Notes under the pieces: generated by a model
Database searches by the model: none
The model's input: the letters and a program-made list of their open reading frames with translations, nothing else
What the model was told of the DNA's origin: nothing
Shown here: in pieces, positions 38,886-52,900 of the stretch
Numbering within the stretch: the first letter of the stretch is position 1
Layout of the letters: each line of letters starts with the position of its first letter
Program-made: the position numbers and the translations under genes
DNA from: Calliopsis andreniformis
Taxonomy: Eukaryota > Arthropoda > Insecta > Hymenoptera > Andrenidae
NCBI RefSeq assembly: GCF_051401765.1
Contig: NC_135068.1
Coordinates: forward strand, 1,302,001-1,366,000
Direction: 5' to 3'
DNA: 64,000 nt

Positions 38886-39024
38886 GCAGCAACGCCTTAC
38901 AGTGAAACCTATGTTGTCCGGAACGTAGAAATAACTATTACTTTCACACTTGTTGCAATTATTCGGTCTATACGATGGAAAAACTGTTGTTTTATATTGT
39001 ATTTTATGATTCCGGCGTTGACAT
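38886..39024 (+). repeat. Bridge between the 6,219-bp and 5,640-bp HORs
   Basis: These bases continue the block copied from 22,616-22,755 (shift 16,270), including GTCCGGAACG, ATTCGGTCTATACG and TTCCGGCGTTGACATC. The repeated part of the next HOR begins around the GGCCCTAACAATTCCATG stretch at 39,029. Confidence 0.75.
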
Positions 39025-42000
39025 CTAAGGCCCTAACAATTCCATGTGGTGGAGCGTCGCCCTAGAGTGAAGCCTAGGTTGCCCGGAACGTAGAAATAAC
39101 CATTAGCTTCACACTGGTTGCAATTACTCCTGTTATACAATGGAAAAACTGTTGTATTTTCATTGTATTTTATGCTTCTGGCGTTGGCACCTAAGGCCCG
39201 AGCTATTTGATTTGACGCAGCAGCGCCATAGAGTGAAACCTAGGTTTCCCTGTACGTAGAACTACCCATTAGTTTCACACTGGTTGCAATTACTCCTGTT
39301 ATACGATGGAAGAACTGTTGTATTTTTATTGTATCTTTTGCTTCTGGCGCTGACTTCAAGGGCCCGAGCTATTCGATCTTGTGAAGCATCGCCCTAGAGT
39401 GAAGCCTAGGTCGCCCGAAACTTAGAAATGACCATTACCTTCATACTGGTTGCAATTATTCCGTTTATACGTTGAAAAACTGTTGTATTTATATTGTACT
39501 TTATGCTTCTGGCGTTGACGCCAAAGGCCCTAACTATTCGATGTGGTGGAGCAACGGCCTAGAGTGAAGCCTAGGTTGCGCGGAACGTAGAAATGACCAT
39601 TACCTTCACACTGGTTTCAATTATTTCTATTATACGATGGAAAAGCTGTTGTATTTTTATTGTGTTTTCTGCTTCTGTCTTTGACTTCTAAGGACCGAGC
39701 TGTCCGATCTGGTGCAGCAACGCCCTAGAGTGAAGCCTAGGGCGCCCGAAACGTAGAAGTGACCATTACTTTCACACTGGTTGCAATTATTCCCTTTATA
39801 CGATGGAAAAACTGTTGTATTTATATTGTATTTTATGCTCATGGCGTTGACATATAAGGCCCTAACTATTCGATGTGGTGGAGCCAAGCCCTAGAGTGAA
39901 GCCTAGGTTGCCCGGAACGTAGAAGTAACCATTAATTTCACACTGGTGGCAATTACTCCTGTTATAAATGATAAAATTTGTTGTATTTTTATTGTATTTT
40001 GTGCTTCTGGCGTTGACATCTAAGGCCCGAGCTATTCGATGTGGTGGAGCAACGATCTAGAGTGAAGCCTAGGTTGCCCGGAACGTAGAAATGACCATTA
40101 CTTTCACACTAGTTGCAATTATCTCTATTATACGATGGAAAAACTGTTGTATTTTTATTTAGTTTTATGCTTCTAGCGTTGACACCTAAGGCCCTAACTA
40201 TTCGATGTGATGGAGCAACGCCCTAGAGTGAAGTCTAGGTTGCCCGGAACGTAGAAATGACCATTACTTTCACACTGGTTGCAATTATTTCTATTGTACG
40301 ATGGAAAACCTGTTGTATTTTTATTGCATTTTATGCTTCTGGTGTTGACTTCTAGGGACCGAGCTGTTCGATCTGGTGCAGCAACGCCCTAGAGTGAATT
40401 CTAGGTTGCCTGGAACGCAGAAGTAACAATTAATTTCACACTTAATGCAATTTCTACTGTTATACGATGGAAAACCTGTTGTATTTTTATTGTATTTTAT
40501 GCCTCTGGCGTTGACTCCTAATGCCCGAGCTATTCGACTTGGTTGAGCGACGAGCTAGAGTGAAGCCTAGGTTGCCCGGAACGTAGAAATGAACATTACT
40601 TCCACACTGGTTGCAATTATTTCTACTATACGAAGGCAAAACTGTTGTATTTTTATAGTATATTATGCATCTGGCGTTGATTTCTAAGGCCCGAGCTATT
40701 CGATTTGGTGGAGCATCGCCCTAGAGTGAAGCCTAGGTCGCCCGAAACGTAGAAATGCCCATTACTTTCACACTGGTTGCAATTATTCCTTTTATACGAT
40801 GGAAAAACTGTTGTATTTATATTGTATTTTATGCTTCTGGCGTTGACACCTAAGGCCCTAACTATTCGATGTGGTGGAGCAACGACCTAGAGTGAAGGCT
40901 AGGTTGCCCGGAACGTAGAAATAACCATTGATTTCACACTGGTTGCAATTATTCCTTTTATAGGGTGGAAGAACTGTTGTATTTATATTGTATTTTATGC
41001 TTCTGGCGTTGACACCTAAGGACCTAACTATTCGATGTGATGGAGCAACGCCCTAAAGTGAAGCCTAGGTTGCCTGGAACGTAGAAATAACAATTAATTT
41101 CACACTTAATGCAATTTCTCCTGTTATACGATGGAAAAACTGTTGTTTTTTTACTGCATTTTATGCTTCTGGAGTTGACTTCTAAGGCCCGAGCTATTCG
41201 ATCTTGAGAAGCATCGACCTAGAGTGAAGCCAATGTCGCCCGAAACGTAGAAATAACTATTACTTTATCACTGGTTGCCATTATTCCTTTTATACGATGT
41301 AAAAACTGTTGTATTTATATTGTATTTTATGCTTCTGGCGTTGACACATAAGGCCCTAACTATTCGATGTGGTGGAGCCACGCCCTAGAGAGAAGCCTAG
41401 GTTGCCCGGAACGTAGAAATAACCATTAATTTCACAGTGGTTGCAATTACTCCTGTTATACAATGGAAAAACTGTTGTATTTATATTGTATTTTATGCTT
41501 CTGGCGTTGACACAACAGGCTCTAACTATTCGATGTGGTGGAGCAACACCCTAGAGTGAAGAATAGGTTGCCCGAAACGTAGAAATGACAATTACTTTCA
41601 CACTGGTTGCAATTATTTCTATTATACTATGGAAGAACGGTTGTATTTTTGTTGTATTTTATGCTTCTGGCGTTGACTTCTAAGGCCCGAGCTATTCGAT
41701 CTTGTGAAGCATCGCCCCAGAGTGAAGCCTAGGTCGCCCGAAACGTAGAAATGACCATTACTTTCACACTTGTTGCAATTATTCATTTTATACGAAGGAA
41801 AACTGTTGTATTTATATTGTATTTTATGCTTCTGGCGTTGACTTCTAATGCCCCAGCTATTCGATTTGGTGGAGCAACGAGCTAGAGTGAAGCCTACGTT
41901 GCCCGGAACGTAGAAATGAACATTACTTTCAGACTGGTTGCAATTATTCCTTTTATACGATGGAAACTCTGTTGTACTTATATTGTATTTTATGATTCTG

Positions 42001-44664
42001 GCGTTGGCGTCTATGGCCCGAGCTATTCGATGTGGTGGACCAATGAGCTAGAGTGTTGCCTAGGTTGCCCGGAACGTAGAAATGACCATTACTTTCACAC
42101 TGGTAGCAATTATTTCTACTATACGATGGTAAAACTGTTGTATTTTTATTGTATTTTATGCATCTGGCGTTGACTTCTAAGTCCCTAACTATTCGTTGTG
42201 GTGGAGCAACGCCCTAGAGTGAAGCCTAGGTTGCCCGGAAGGTAGAAATAACAATTAATTTTACACTGGTTGCAATTACTCCTGTTATACAATGGAAAAA
42301 CAGTTGTATTTTTATTGTATTTTATGCTTCTGGCGTTGACTTCTAAGGCCCGAGCTATTCGATGTGGTGGAGCGACGCTCTAGAGTGAAGCCTTGGTTGC
42401 CCGAAACGTAGAAATAACCATTAATTTCACACTGGTTGCAATTACTCGTGTTATACAATGGAAAAACTGCTGTATGTATATTGTATTTTATGCTCCTCTC
42501 GTTGACTTCTAAGGCCCGAGCTGTTCAATCTTGTGCAGCATCGCCCTAGAGTGAAGCCTAGGGCGCCCGAAACGTAGAAATGACCATTACTTTCACACTG
42601 GTTGCAATTACTCCTGTTATACAATGGAAAAACTGTTGTATTTTTATTGTATTTTATGCTTCTGGCGTTGACTGCTAATGCCCCACGTATTCGATTTGGT
42701 GGAGCAACGAGCTAGAGTGGAGCCTACGTTGCCCGGAACGTAGAAATGAACATTACTTTCCCACTGGTTGTAATTATTCCTTTTATACGATGGAAACTCT
42801 GTTGTACTTATATTGTATTTTATGATTCTGGCGTTGGCGTCTATGGCCCGAGCTATTCGATGTGGTGGACCAATGAGCTAGAGTGTTGCCTAGGTTGCCC
42901 GGAACGTAGAAATGACCATTACTTTCACACTGGTAGCAATTATTTCTACTATACGATGGAAAAACTGTTGTACTTTTATTGTACTTTATGCATCTGGCGT
43001 TGACTTCTAAGGCCCTAACTATTCGTTGTGGTGGAGCAACGCCCTAGAGTGAAGCCTAGGTTGCCCGGAAGGTAGAAATAACAATTAATTTCACACTGGT
43101 TGCAATTACTCCTGTTATACAATGGAAAAACTGTTGTATTTTTATTGTATTATATGCTTCTGGCGTTGACTTGTAAGGCCCGAGCTATTCGATTCGGTGA
43201 AGCACCGCCCTAGAGTGAAGACTATGTTGACCGGATCATAGAAATGAACATTACCTTCACACTGGTTGCAATTATTCCGTTTATACGATGGAAAAAGTGT
43301 TGTATTTATATTCTATTTTATACTTCTGTCGTTGGCATCTAAGGCACTAACAATTCGATCTGGTGGAGCAACGCCCTAGAGTGAAGAATAGGTTGCCCGG
43401 AACGTAGAAATAACCATCAATTTCACACTGGCTGCAATTACTCCTGTTATACAATGGAAAAACTGCTGTATTTATATTGTATTTTATGCTCCTGGCGTTG
43501 ACTTCTAAGGCCCGAGCTGTTCGATCTTGTGCAGCATCGCCCTCGAGTGAAGCCTAGGTCGCCCGAAACGTAGAAATGACCATTACTTTCACACTTGTTT
43601 CAATTATTCCTTTTATACGAAGGAAAACTGTTGTATTTATATTGTATTTCATGCTTCTGGCGTTGACTTCTAATGCCCCAGCTATTCGATTTGGTGGAGC
43701 AACGAGCTAGAGTGAAGTCTACGTTGCCCGGAACGTAGAAATGAACATTACTTTCACACTGGTTGCAATTATTCCTGTTATACAATGGAAAAACTGTTGT
43801 ATTTTTATTGTATTATATGCTTCTGGCGTTGACTTGTAAGGCCCGAGCTATTCGATTAGGTGAAGCATCGCCCTAGAGTGAAGACTATGTTGACCGGATC
43901 ATAGAAATGAACATTACTTTCACACTGGTTGCAATTTTTCCGTTTATACGATGGAAAAAGTGTTGTATTTATATTCTATTTTATACTTCTGGCGTTGGCA
44001 TCTAAGGCACTAACAATTCGATCTGGTGGAGCAACGCCCTAGAGTGAAGAATAGGTTGCCCGGAACGTAGAAATAACCATTAATTTCGCACTGGTTGCAA
44101 TTACTCCTGTTATACAGTGGAAAAACTGCTGTATTTATATTGTATTTTATGCTCCTGGCGTTGACTTCTAAGGCCCGAGCTATTCGATTTGGCGGAGCAT
44201 CGCCTTAGAGTGATGCCTAGGTCGCCCGAAACGTAGAAATGACCATTACTTTCACACTTGTTGCAATTATTCCGTTTATACGATGGAAAAACTGTTTTAT
44301 TTATAGTGTATTTGATGCTTCTGGTGTTGACATCTAAGGTCCTAACGATTCAATGTGGTGCAGCATCGCCCTAGAGTGAAGTCTAGGTAGCCCGGAACGT
44401 AGAAATGACCATTACTTTCACACGGGTTGCAATTATTTCTATTATACGATGGAAAAACTGTTGTATTTATATAGTATTTTATGCTTCTGGCGTTGACTCC
44501 TAAGGCGCGAGCTATTCGATGTGGTGGAGCCACGCCCTAGAGTGAAGCCTAGGTTGCCCGCAACGTAGAAATAATCATTAATTTCACACTGGTAGCAAAT
44601 ATTTCTATTATACGATGGAAAGCTGTTGTATTTTTATTGTATTTTATGCTTCTGGCGTTGGCTT
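39025..44664 (+). repeat. HOR 5,640 bp, copy 1 (34 monomers)
   Basis: The marker CCCTAACAATTCCATG at 39,031 returns at 44,671 and 49,979. Thirty-four distinguishable monomers make up the unit. They include GGCACCTAAGG with TATTTGATTTGA, a GTCTTTGAC monomer, a CTCATGGCG monomer, a GTTATAAATGATAAAATTTG monomer (about 39,961), GGAGTTGACTTC with a T7 run (about 41,150), two GGCGTCTATGG monomers (42,001 and 42,831), and an ATTCAATGTGGTGCAGC monomer (44,350). Private bases of this copy include AACAGTTG at about 42,300, AGCACCGCCC at 43,201 and ACAGTGG at 44,115. Confidence 0.94.
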
Positions 44665-47600
44665 CTAAGGCCCTAACAATTCCATGTGGTGGAGCGTCGC
44701 CCTAGAGTGAAGCCTAGGTTGCCCGGAACGTAGAAATAACCATTAGCTTCACACTGGTTGCAATTACTCCTGTTATACAATGGAAAAACTGTTGTATTTT
44801 CATTGTATTTTATGCTTCTGGCGTTGGCACCTAAGGCCCGAGCTATTTGATTTGACGCAGCAGCGCCATAGAGTGAAACCTAGGTTTCCCTGTACGTAGA
44901 ACTACCCATTAGTTTCACACTGGTTGCAATTACTCCTGTTATACGATGGAAGAACTGTTGTATTTTTATTGTATCTTTTGCTTCTGGCGCTGACTTCAAG
45001 GGCCCGAGCTATTCGATCTTGTGAAGCATCGCCCTAGAGTGAAGCCTAGGTCGCCCGAAACTTAGAAATGACCATTACCTTCATACTGGTTGCAATTATT
45101 CCGTTTATACGTTGAAAAACTGTTGTATTTATATTGTACTTTATGCTTCTGGCGTTGACGCCAAAGGCCCTAACTATTCGATGTGGTGGAGCAACGGCCT
45201 AGAGTGAAGCCTAGGTTGCGCGGAACGTAGAAATGACCATTACCTTCACACTGGTTTCAATTATTTCTATTATACGATGGAAAAGCTGTTGTATTTTTAT
45301 TGTGTTTTCTGCTTCTGTCTTTGACTTCTAAGGACCGAGCTGTCCGATCTGGTGCAGCAACGCCCTAGAGTGAAGCCTAGGGCGCCCGAAACGTAGAAGT
45401 GACCATTACTTTCACACTGGTTGCAATTATTCCCTTTATACGATGGAAAAACTGTTGTATTTATATTGTATTTTATGCTCATGGCGTTGACATATAAGGC
45501 CCTAACTATTCGATGTGGTGGAGCCAAGCCCTAGAGTGAAGCCTAGGTTGCCCGGAACGTAGAAGTAACCATTAATTTCACACTGGTGGCAATTACTCCT
45601 GTTATAAATGATAAAATTTGTTGTATTTTTATTGTATTTTGTGCTTCTGGCGTTGACATCTAAGGCCCGAGCTATTCGATGTGGTGGAGCAACGATCTAG
45701 AGTGAAGCCTAGGTTGCCCGGAACGTAGAAATGACCATTACTTTCACACTAGTTGCAATTATCTCTATTATACGATGGAAAAACTGTTGTATTTTTATTT
45801 AGTTTTATGCTTCTAGCGTTGACACCTAAGGCCCTAACTATTCGATGTGATGGAGCAACGCCCTAGAGTGAAGTCTAGGTTGCCCGGAACGTAGAAATGA
45901 CCATTACTTTCACACTGGTTGCAATTATTTCTATTGTACGATGGAAAACCTGTTGTATTTTTATTGCATTTTATGCTTCTGGTGTTGACTTCTAGGGACC
46001 GAGCTGTTCGATCTGGTGCAGCAACGCCCTAGAGTGAATTCTAGGTTGCCTGGAACGCAGAAGTAACAATTAATTTCACACTTAATGCAATTTCTACTGT
46101 TATACGATGGAAAACCTGTTGTATTTTTATTGTATTTTATGCCTCTGGCGTTGACTCCTAATGCCCGAGCTATTCGACTTGGTTGAGCGACGAGCTAGAG
46201 TGAAGCCTAGGTTGCCCGGAACGTAGAAATGAACATTACTTCCACACTGGTTGCAATTATTTCTACTATACGAAGGCAAAACTGTTGTATTTTTATAGTA
46301 TATTATGCATCTGGCGTTGATTTCTAAGGCCCGAGCTATTCGATTTGGTGGAGCATCGCCCTAGAGTGAAGCCTAGGTCGCCCGAAACGTAGAAATGCCC
46401 ATTACTTTCACACTGGTTGCAATTATTCCTTTTATACGATGGAAAAACTGTTGTATTTATATTGTATTTTATGCTTCTGGCGTTGACACCTAAGGCCCTA
46501 ACTATTCGATGTGGTGGAGCAACGACCTAGAGTGAAGGCTAGGTTGCCCGGAACGTAGAAATAACCATTGATTTCACACTGGTTGCAATTATTCCTTTTA
46601 TAGGGTGGAAGAACTGTTGTATTTATATTGTATTTTATGCTTCTGGCGTTGACACCTAAGGACCTAACTATTCGATGTGATGGAGCAACGCCCTAAAGTG
46701 AAGCCTAGGTTGCCTGGAACGTAGAAATAACAATTAATTTCACACTTAATGCAATTTCTCCTGTTATACGATGGAAAAACTGTTGTTTTTTTACTGCATT
46801 TTATGCTTCTGGAGTTGACTTCTAAGGCCCGAGCTATTCGATCTTGAGAAGCATCGACCTAGAGTGAAGCCAATGTCGCCCGAAACGTAGAAATAACCAT
46901 TACTTTATCACTGGTTGCCATTATTCCTTTTATACGATGTAAAAACTGTTGTATTTATATTGTATTTTATGCTTCTGGCGTTGACACATAAGGCCCTAAC
47001 TATTCGATGTGGTGGAGCCACGCCCTAGAGAGAAGCCTAGGTTGCCCGGAACGTAGAAATAACCATTAATTTCACAGTGGTTGCAATTACTCCTGTTATA
47101 CAATGGAAAAACTGTTGTATTTATATTGTATTTTATGCTTCTGGCGTTGACACAACAGGCTCTAACTATTCGATGTGGTGGAGCAACACCCTAGAGTGAA
47201 GAATAGGTTGCCCGAAACGTAGAAATGACAATTACTTTCACACTGGTTGCAATTATTTCTATTATACTATGGAAGAACGGTTGTATTTTTGTTGTATTTT
47301 ATGCTTCTGGCGTTGACTTCTAAGGCCCGAGCTATTCGATCTTGTGAAGCATCGCCCCAGAGTGAAGCCTAGGTCGCCCGAAACGTAGAAATGACCATTA
47401 CTTTCACACTTGTTGCAATTATTCATTTTATACGAAGGAAAACTGTTGTATTTATATTGTATTTTATGCTTCTGGCGTTGACTTCTAATGCCCCAGCTAT
47501 TCGATTTGGTGGAGCAACGAGCTAGAGTGAAGCCTACGTTGCCCGGAACGTAGAAATGAACATTACTTTCAGACTGGTTGCAATTATTCCTTTTATACGA

Positions 47601-49972
47601 TGGAAACTCTGTTGTACTTATATTGTATTTTATGATTCTGGCGTTGGCGTCTATGGCCCGAGCTATTCGATGTGGTGGACCAATGAGCTAGAGTGTTGCC
47701 TAGGTTGCCCGGAACGTAGAAATGACCATTACTTTCACACTGGTAGCAATTATTTCTACTATACGATGGTAAAACTGTTGTATTTTTATTGTATTTTATG
47801 CATCTGGCGTTGACTTCTAAGTCCCTAACTATTCGTTGTGGTGGAGCAACGCCCTAGAGTGAAGCCTAGGTTGCCCGGAAGGTAGAAATAACAATTAATT
47901 TTACACTGGTTGCAATTACTCCTGTTATACAATGGAAAAACTGTTGTATTTTTATTGTATTTTATGCTTCTGGCGTTGACTTCTAAGGCCCGAGCTATTC
48001 GATGTGGTGGAGCGACGCTCTAGAGTGAAGCCTTGGTTGCCCGAAACGTAGAAATAACCATTAATTTCACACTGGTTGCAATTACTCGTGTTATACAATG
48101 GAAAAACTGCTGTATGTGTATTGTATTTTATGCTCCTCTCGTTGACTTCTAAGGCCCGAGCTGTTCAATCTTGTGCAGCATCGCCCTAGAGTGAAGCCTA
48201 GGGCGCCCGAAACGTAGAAATGACCATTACTTTCACACTGGTTGCAATTACTCCTGTTATACAATGGAAAAACTGTTGTATTTTTATTGTATTTTATGCT
48301 TCTGGCGTTGACTGCTAATGCCCCACGTATTCGATTTGGTGGAGCAACGAGCTAGAGTGGAGCCTACGTTGCCCGGAACGTAGAAATGAACATTACTTTC
48401 CCACTGGTTGTAATTATTCCTTTTATACGATGGAAACTCTGTTGTACTTATATTGTATTTTATGATTCTGGCGTTGGCGTCTATGGCCCGAGCTATTCGA
48501 TGTGGTGGACCAATGAGCTAGAGTGTTGCCTAGGTTGCCCGGAACGTAGAAATGACCATTACTTTCACACTGGTAGCAATTATTTCTACTATACGATGGA
48601 AAAACTGTTGTACTTTTATTGTACTTTATGCATCTGGCGTTGACTTCTAAGGCCCTAACTATTCGTTGTGGTGGAGCAACGCCCTAGAGTGAAGCCTAGG
48701 TTGCCCGGAAGGTAGAAATAACAATTAATTTCACACTGGTTGCAATTACTCCTGTTATACAATGGAAAAACTGTTGTATTTTTATTGTATTATATGCTTC
48801 TGGCGTTGACTTGTAAGGCCCGAGCTATTCGATTCGGTGAAGAACCGCCCTAGAGTGAAGACTATGTTGACCGGATCATAGAAATGAACATTACCTTCAC
48901 ACTGGTTGCAATTATTCCGTTTATACGATGGAAAAAGTGTTGTATTTATATTCTATTTTATACTTCTGTCGTTGGCATCTAAGGCACTAACAATTCGATC
49001 TGGTGGAGCAACGCCCTAGAGTGAAGAATAGGTTGCCCGGAACGTAGAAATAACCATCAATTTCACACTGGCTGCAATTACTCCTGTTATACAATGGAAA
49101 AACTGCTGTATTTATATTGTATTTTATGCTCCTGGCGTTGACTTCTAAGGCCCGAGCTGTTCGATCTTGTGCAGCATCGCCCTCGAGTGAAGCCTAGGTC
49201 GCCCGAAACGTAGAAATGACCATTAGTTTCACACTTGTTTCAATTATTCCTTTTATACGAAGGAAAACTGTTGTATTTATATTGTATTTCATGCTTCTGG
49301 CGTTGACTTCTAATGCCCCAGCTATTCGATTTGGTGGAGCAACGAGCTAGAGTGAAGTCTACGTTGCCCGGAACGTAGAAATGAACATTACTTTCACACT
49401 GGTTGCAATTATTCCTGTTATACAATGGAAAAACTGTTGTATTTTTATTGTATTATATGCTTCTGGCGTTGACTTGTAAGGCCCGAGCTATTCGATTAGG
49501 TGAAGCATCGCCCTAGAGTGAAGACTATGTTGACCGGATCATAGAAATGAACATTACTTTCACACTGGTTGCAATTTTTCCGTTTATACGATGGAAAAAG
49601 TGTTGTATTTATATTCTATTTTATACTTCTGGCGTTGGCATCTAAGGCACTAACAATTCGATCTGGTGGAGCAACGCCCTAGAGTGAAGAATAGGTTGCC
49701 CGGAACGTAGAAATAACCATTAATTTCGCACTGGTTGCAATTACTCCTGTTATACAATGGAAAAACTGCTGTATTTATATTGTATTTTATGCTCCTGGCG
49801 TTGACTTCTAAGGCCCGAGCTATTCGATGTGGTGGAGCCACGCCCTAGAGTGAAGCCTAGGTTGCCCGCAACGTAGAAATAATCATTAATTTCACACTGG
49901 TAGCAAATATTTCTATTATACGATGGAAAGCTGTTGTATTTTTATTGTATTTTATGCTTCTGGCGTTGGCTT
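44665..49972 (+). repeat. HOR 5,308 bp, copy 2 (two monomers deleted)
   Basis: This copy repeats copy 1 at a shift of 5,640 until about 49,820. There the monomer at 49,796 begins like that at 44,156 and ends like that at 44,488 (GGAGCCACGCCC). This removes 332 bp, exactly two monomers, in register. It shares AGAACCGCCC (48,841) and GTATGTGTATTG (48,113) with copy 3 and not copy 1. CATTAGTTTC at 49,222 is private. Confidence 0.94.
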
Positions 49973-52900
49973 CTAAGGCCCTAACAATTCCATGTGGTGG
50001 AGCGTCGCCCTAGAGTGAAGCCTAGGTTGCCCGGAACGTAGAAATAACCATTAGCTTCACACTGGTTGCAATTACTCCTGTTATACAATGGAAAAACTGT
50101 TGTATTTTCATTGTATTTTATGCTTCTGGCGTTGGCACCTAAGGCCCGAGCTATTTGATTTGACGCAGCAGCGCCATAGAGTGAAACCTAGGTTTCCCTG
50201 TACGTAGAACTACCCATTAGTTTCACACTGGTTGCAATTACTCCTGTTATACGATGGAAGAACTGTTGTATTTTTATTGTATCTTTTGCTTCTGGCGCTG
50301 ACTTCAAGGGCCCGAGCTATTCGATCTTGTGAAGCATCGCCCTAGAGTGAAGCCTAGGTCGCCCGAAACTTAGAAATGACCATTACCTTCATACTGGTTG
50401 CAATTATTCCGTTTATACGTTGAAAAACTGTTGTATTTATATTGTACTTTATGCTTCTGGCGTTGACGCCAAAGGCCCTAACTATTCGATGTGGTGGAGC
50501 AACGGCCTAGAGTGAAGCCTAGGTTGCGCGGAACGTAGAAATGACCATTACCTTCACACTGGTTTCAATTATTTCTATTATACGATGGAAAAGCTGTTGT
50601 ATTTTTATTGTGTTTTCTGCTTCTGTCTTTGACTTCTAAGGACCGAGCTGTCCGATCTGGTGCAGCAACGCCCTAGAGTGAAGCCTAGGGCGCCCGAAAC
50701 GTAGAAGTGACCATTACTTTCACACTGGTTGCAATTATTCCCTTTATACGATGGAAAAACTGTTGTATTTATATTGTATTTTATGCTCATGGCGTTGACA
50801 TATAAGGCCCTAACTATTCGATGTGGTGGAGCCAAGCCCTAGAGTGAAGCCTAGGTTGCCCGGAACGTAGAAGTAACCATTAATTTCACACTGGTGGCAA
50901 TTACTCCTGTTATAAATGATAAAATTTGTTGTATTTTTATTGTATTTTGTGCTTCTGGCGTTGACATCTAAGGCCCGAGCTATTCGATGTGGTGGAGCAA
51001 CGATCTAGAGTGAAGCCTAGGTTGCCCGGAACGTAGAAATGACCATTACTTTCACACTAGTTGCAATTATCTCTATTATACGATGGAAAAACTGTTGTAT
51101 TTTTATTTAGTTTTATGCTTCTAGCGTTGACACCTAAGGCCCTAACTATTCGATGTGATGGAGCAACGCCCTAGAGTGAAGTCTAGGTTGCCCGGAACGT
51201 AGAAATGACCATTACTTTCACACTGGTTGCAATTATTTCTATTGTACGATGGAAAACCTGTTGTATTTTTATTGCATTTTATGCTTCTGGTGTTGACTTC
51301 TAGGGACCGAGCTGTTCGATCTGGTGCAGCAACGCCCTAGAGTGAATTCTAGGTTGCCTGGAACGCAGAAGTAACAATTAATTTCACACTTAATGCAATT
51401 TCTACTGTTATACGATGGAAAACCTGTTGTATTTTTATTGTATTTTATGCCTCTGGCGTTGACTCCTAATGCCCGAGCTATTCGACTTGGTTGAGCGACG
51501 AGCTAGAGTGAAGCCTAGGTTGCCCGGAACGTAGAAATGAACATTACTTCCACACTGGTTGCAATTATTTCTACTATACGAAGGCAAAACTGTTGTATTT
51601 TTATAGTATATTATGCATCTGGCGTTGATTTCTAAGGCCCGAGCTATTCGATTTGGTGGAGCATCGCCCTAGAGTGAAGCCTAGGTCGCCCGAAACGTAG
51701 AAATGCCCATTACTTTCACACTGGTTGCAATTATTCCTTTTATACGATGGAAAAACTGTTGTATTTATATTGTATTTTATGCTTCTGGCGTTGACACCTA
51801 AGGCCCTAACTATTCGATGTGGTGGAGCAACGACCTAGAGTGAAGGCTAGGTTGCCCGGAACGTAGAAATAACCATTGATTTCACACTGGTTGCAATTAT
51901 TCCTTTTATAGGGTGGAAGAACTGTTGTATTTATATTGTATTTTATGCTTCTGGCGTTGACACCTAAGGACCTAACTATTCGATGTGATGGAGCAACGCC
52001 CTAAAGTGAAGCCTAGGTTGCCTGGAACGTAGAAATAACAATTAATTTCACACTTAATGCAATTTCTCCTGTTATACGATGGAAAAACTGTTGTTTTTTT
52101 ACTGCATTTTATGCTTCTGGAGTTGACTTCTAAGGCCCGAGCTATTCGATCTTGAGAAGCATCGACCTAGAGTGAAGCCAATGTCGCCCGAAACGTAGAA
52201 ATAACCATTACTTTATCACTGGTTGCCATTATTCCTTTTATACGATGTAAAAACTGTTGTATTTATATTGTATTTTATGCTTCTGGCGTTGACACATAAG
52301 GCCCTAACTATTCGATGTGGTGGAGCCACGCCCTAGAGAGAAGCCTAGGTTGCCCGGAACGTAGAAATAACCATTAATTTCACAGTGGTTGCAATTACTC
52401 CTGTTATACAATGGAAAAACTGTTGTATTTATATTGTATTTTATGCTTCTGGCGTTGACACAACAGGCTCTAACTATTCGATGTGGTGGAGCAACACCCT
52501 AGAGTGAAGAATAGGTTGCCCGAAACGTAGAAATGACAATTACTTTCACACTGGTTGCAATTATTTCTATTATACTATGGAAGAACGGTTGTATTTTTGT
52601 TGTATTTTATGCTTCTGGCGTTGACTTCTAAGGCCCGAGCTATTCGATCTTGTGAAGCATCGCCCCAGAGTGAAGCCTAGGTCGCCCGAAACGTAGAAAT
52701 GACCATTACTTTCACACTTGTTGCAATTATTCATTTTATACGAAGGAAAACTGTTGTATTTATATTGTATTTTATGCTTCTGGCGTTGACTTCTAATGCC
52801 CCAGCTATTCGATTTGGTGGAGCAACGAGCTAGAGTGAAGCCTACGTTGCCCGGAACGTAGAAATGAACATTACTTTCAGACTGGTTGCAATTATTCCTT

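Noticed and set aside
41150..41160. T7 run (also at 46,790, 52,095 and 63,210) as a possible transcription terminator
   Set aside because: It is a variant of the TATTTTTATTG segment in one monomer type. Without a transcription unit there is no reason to assign function.
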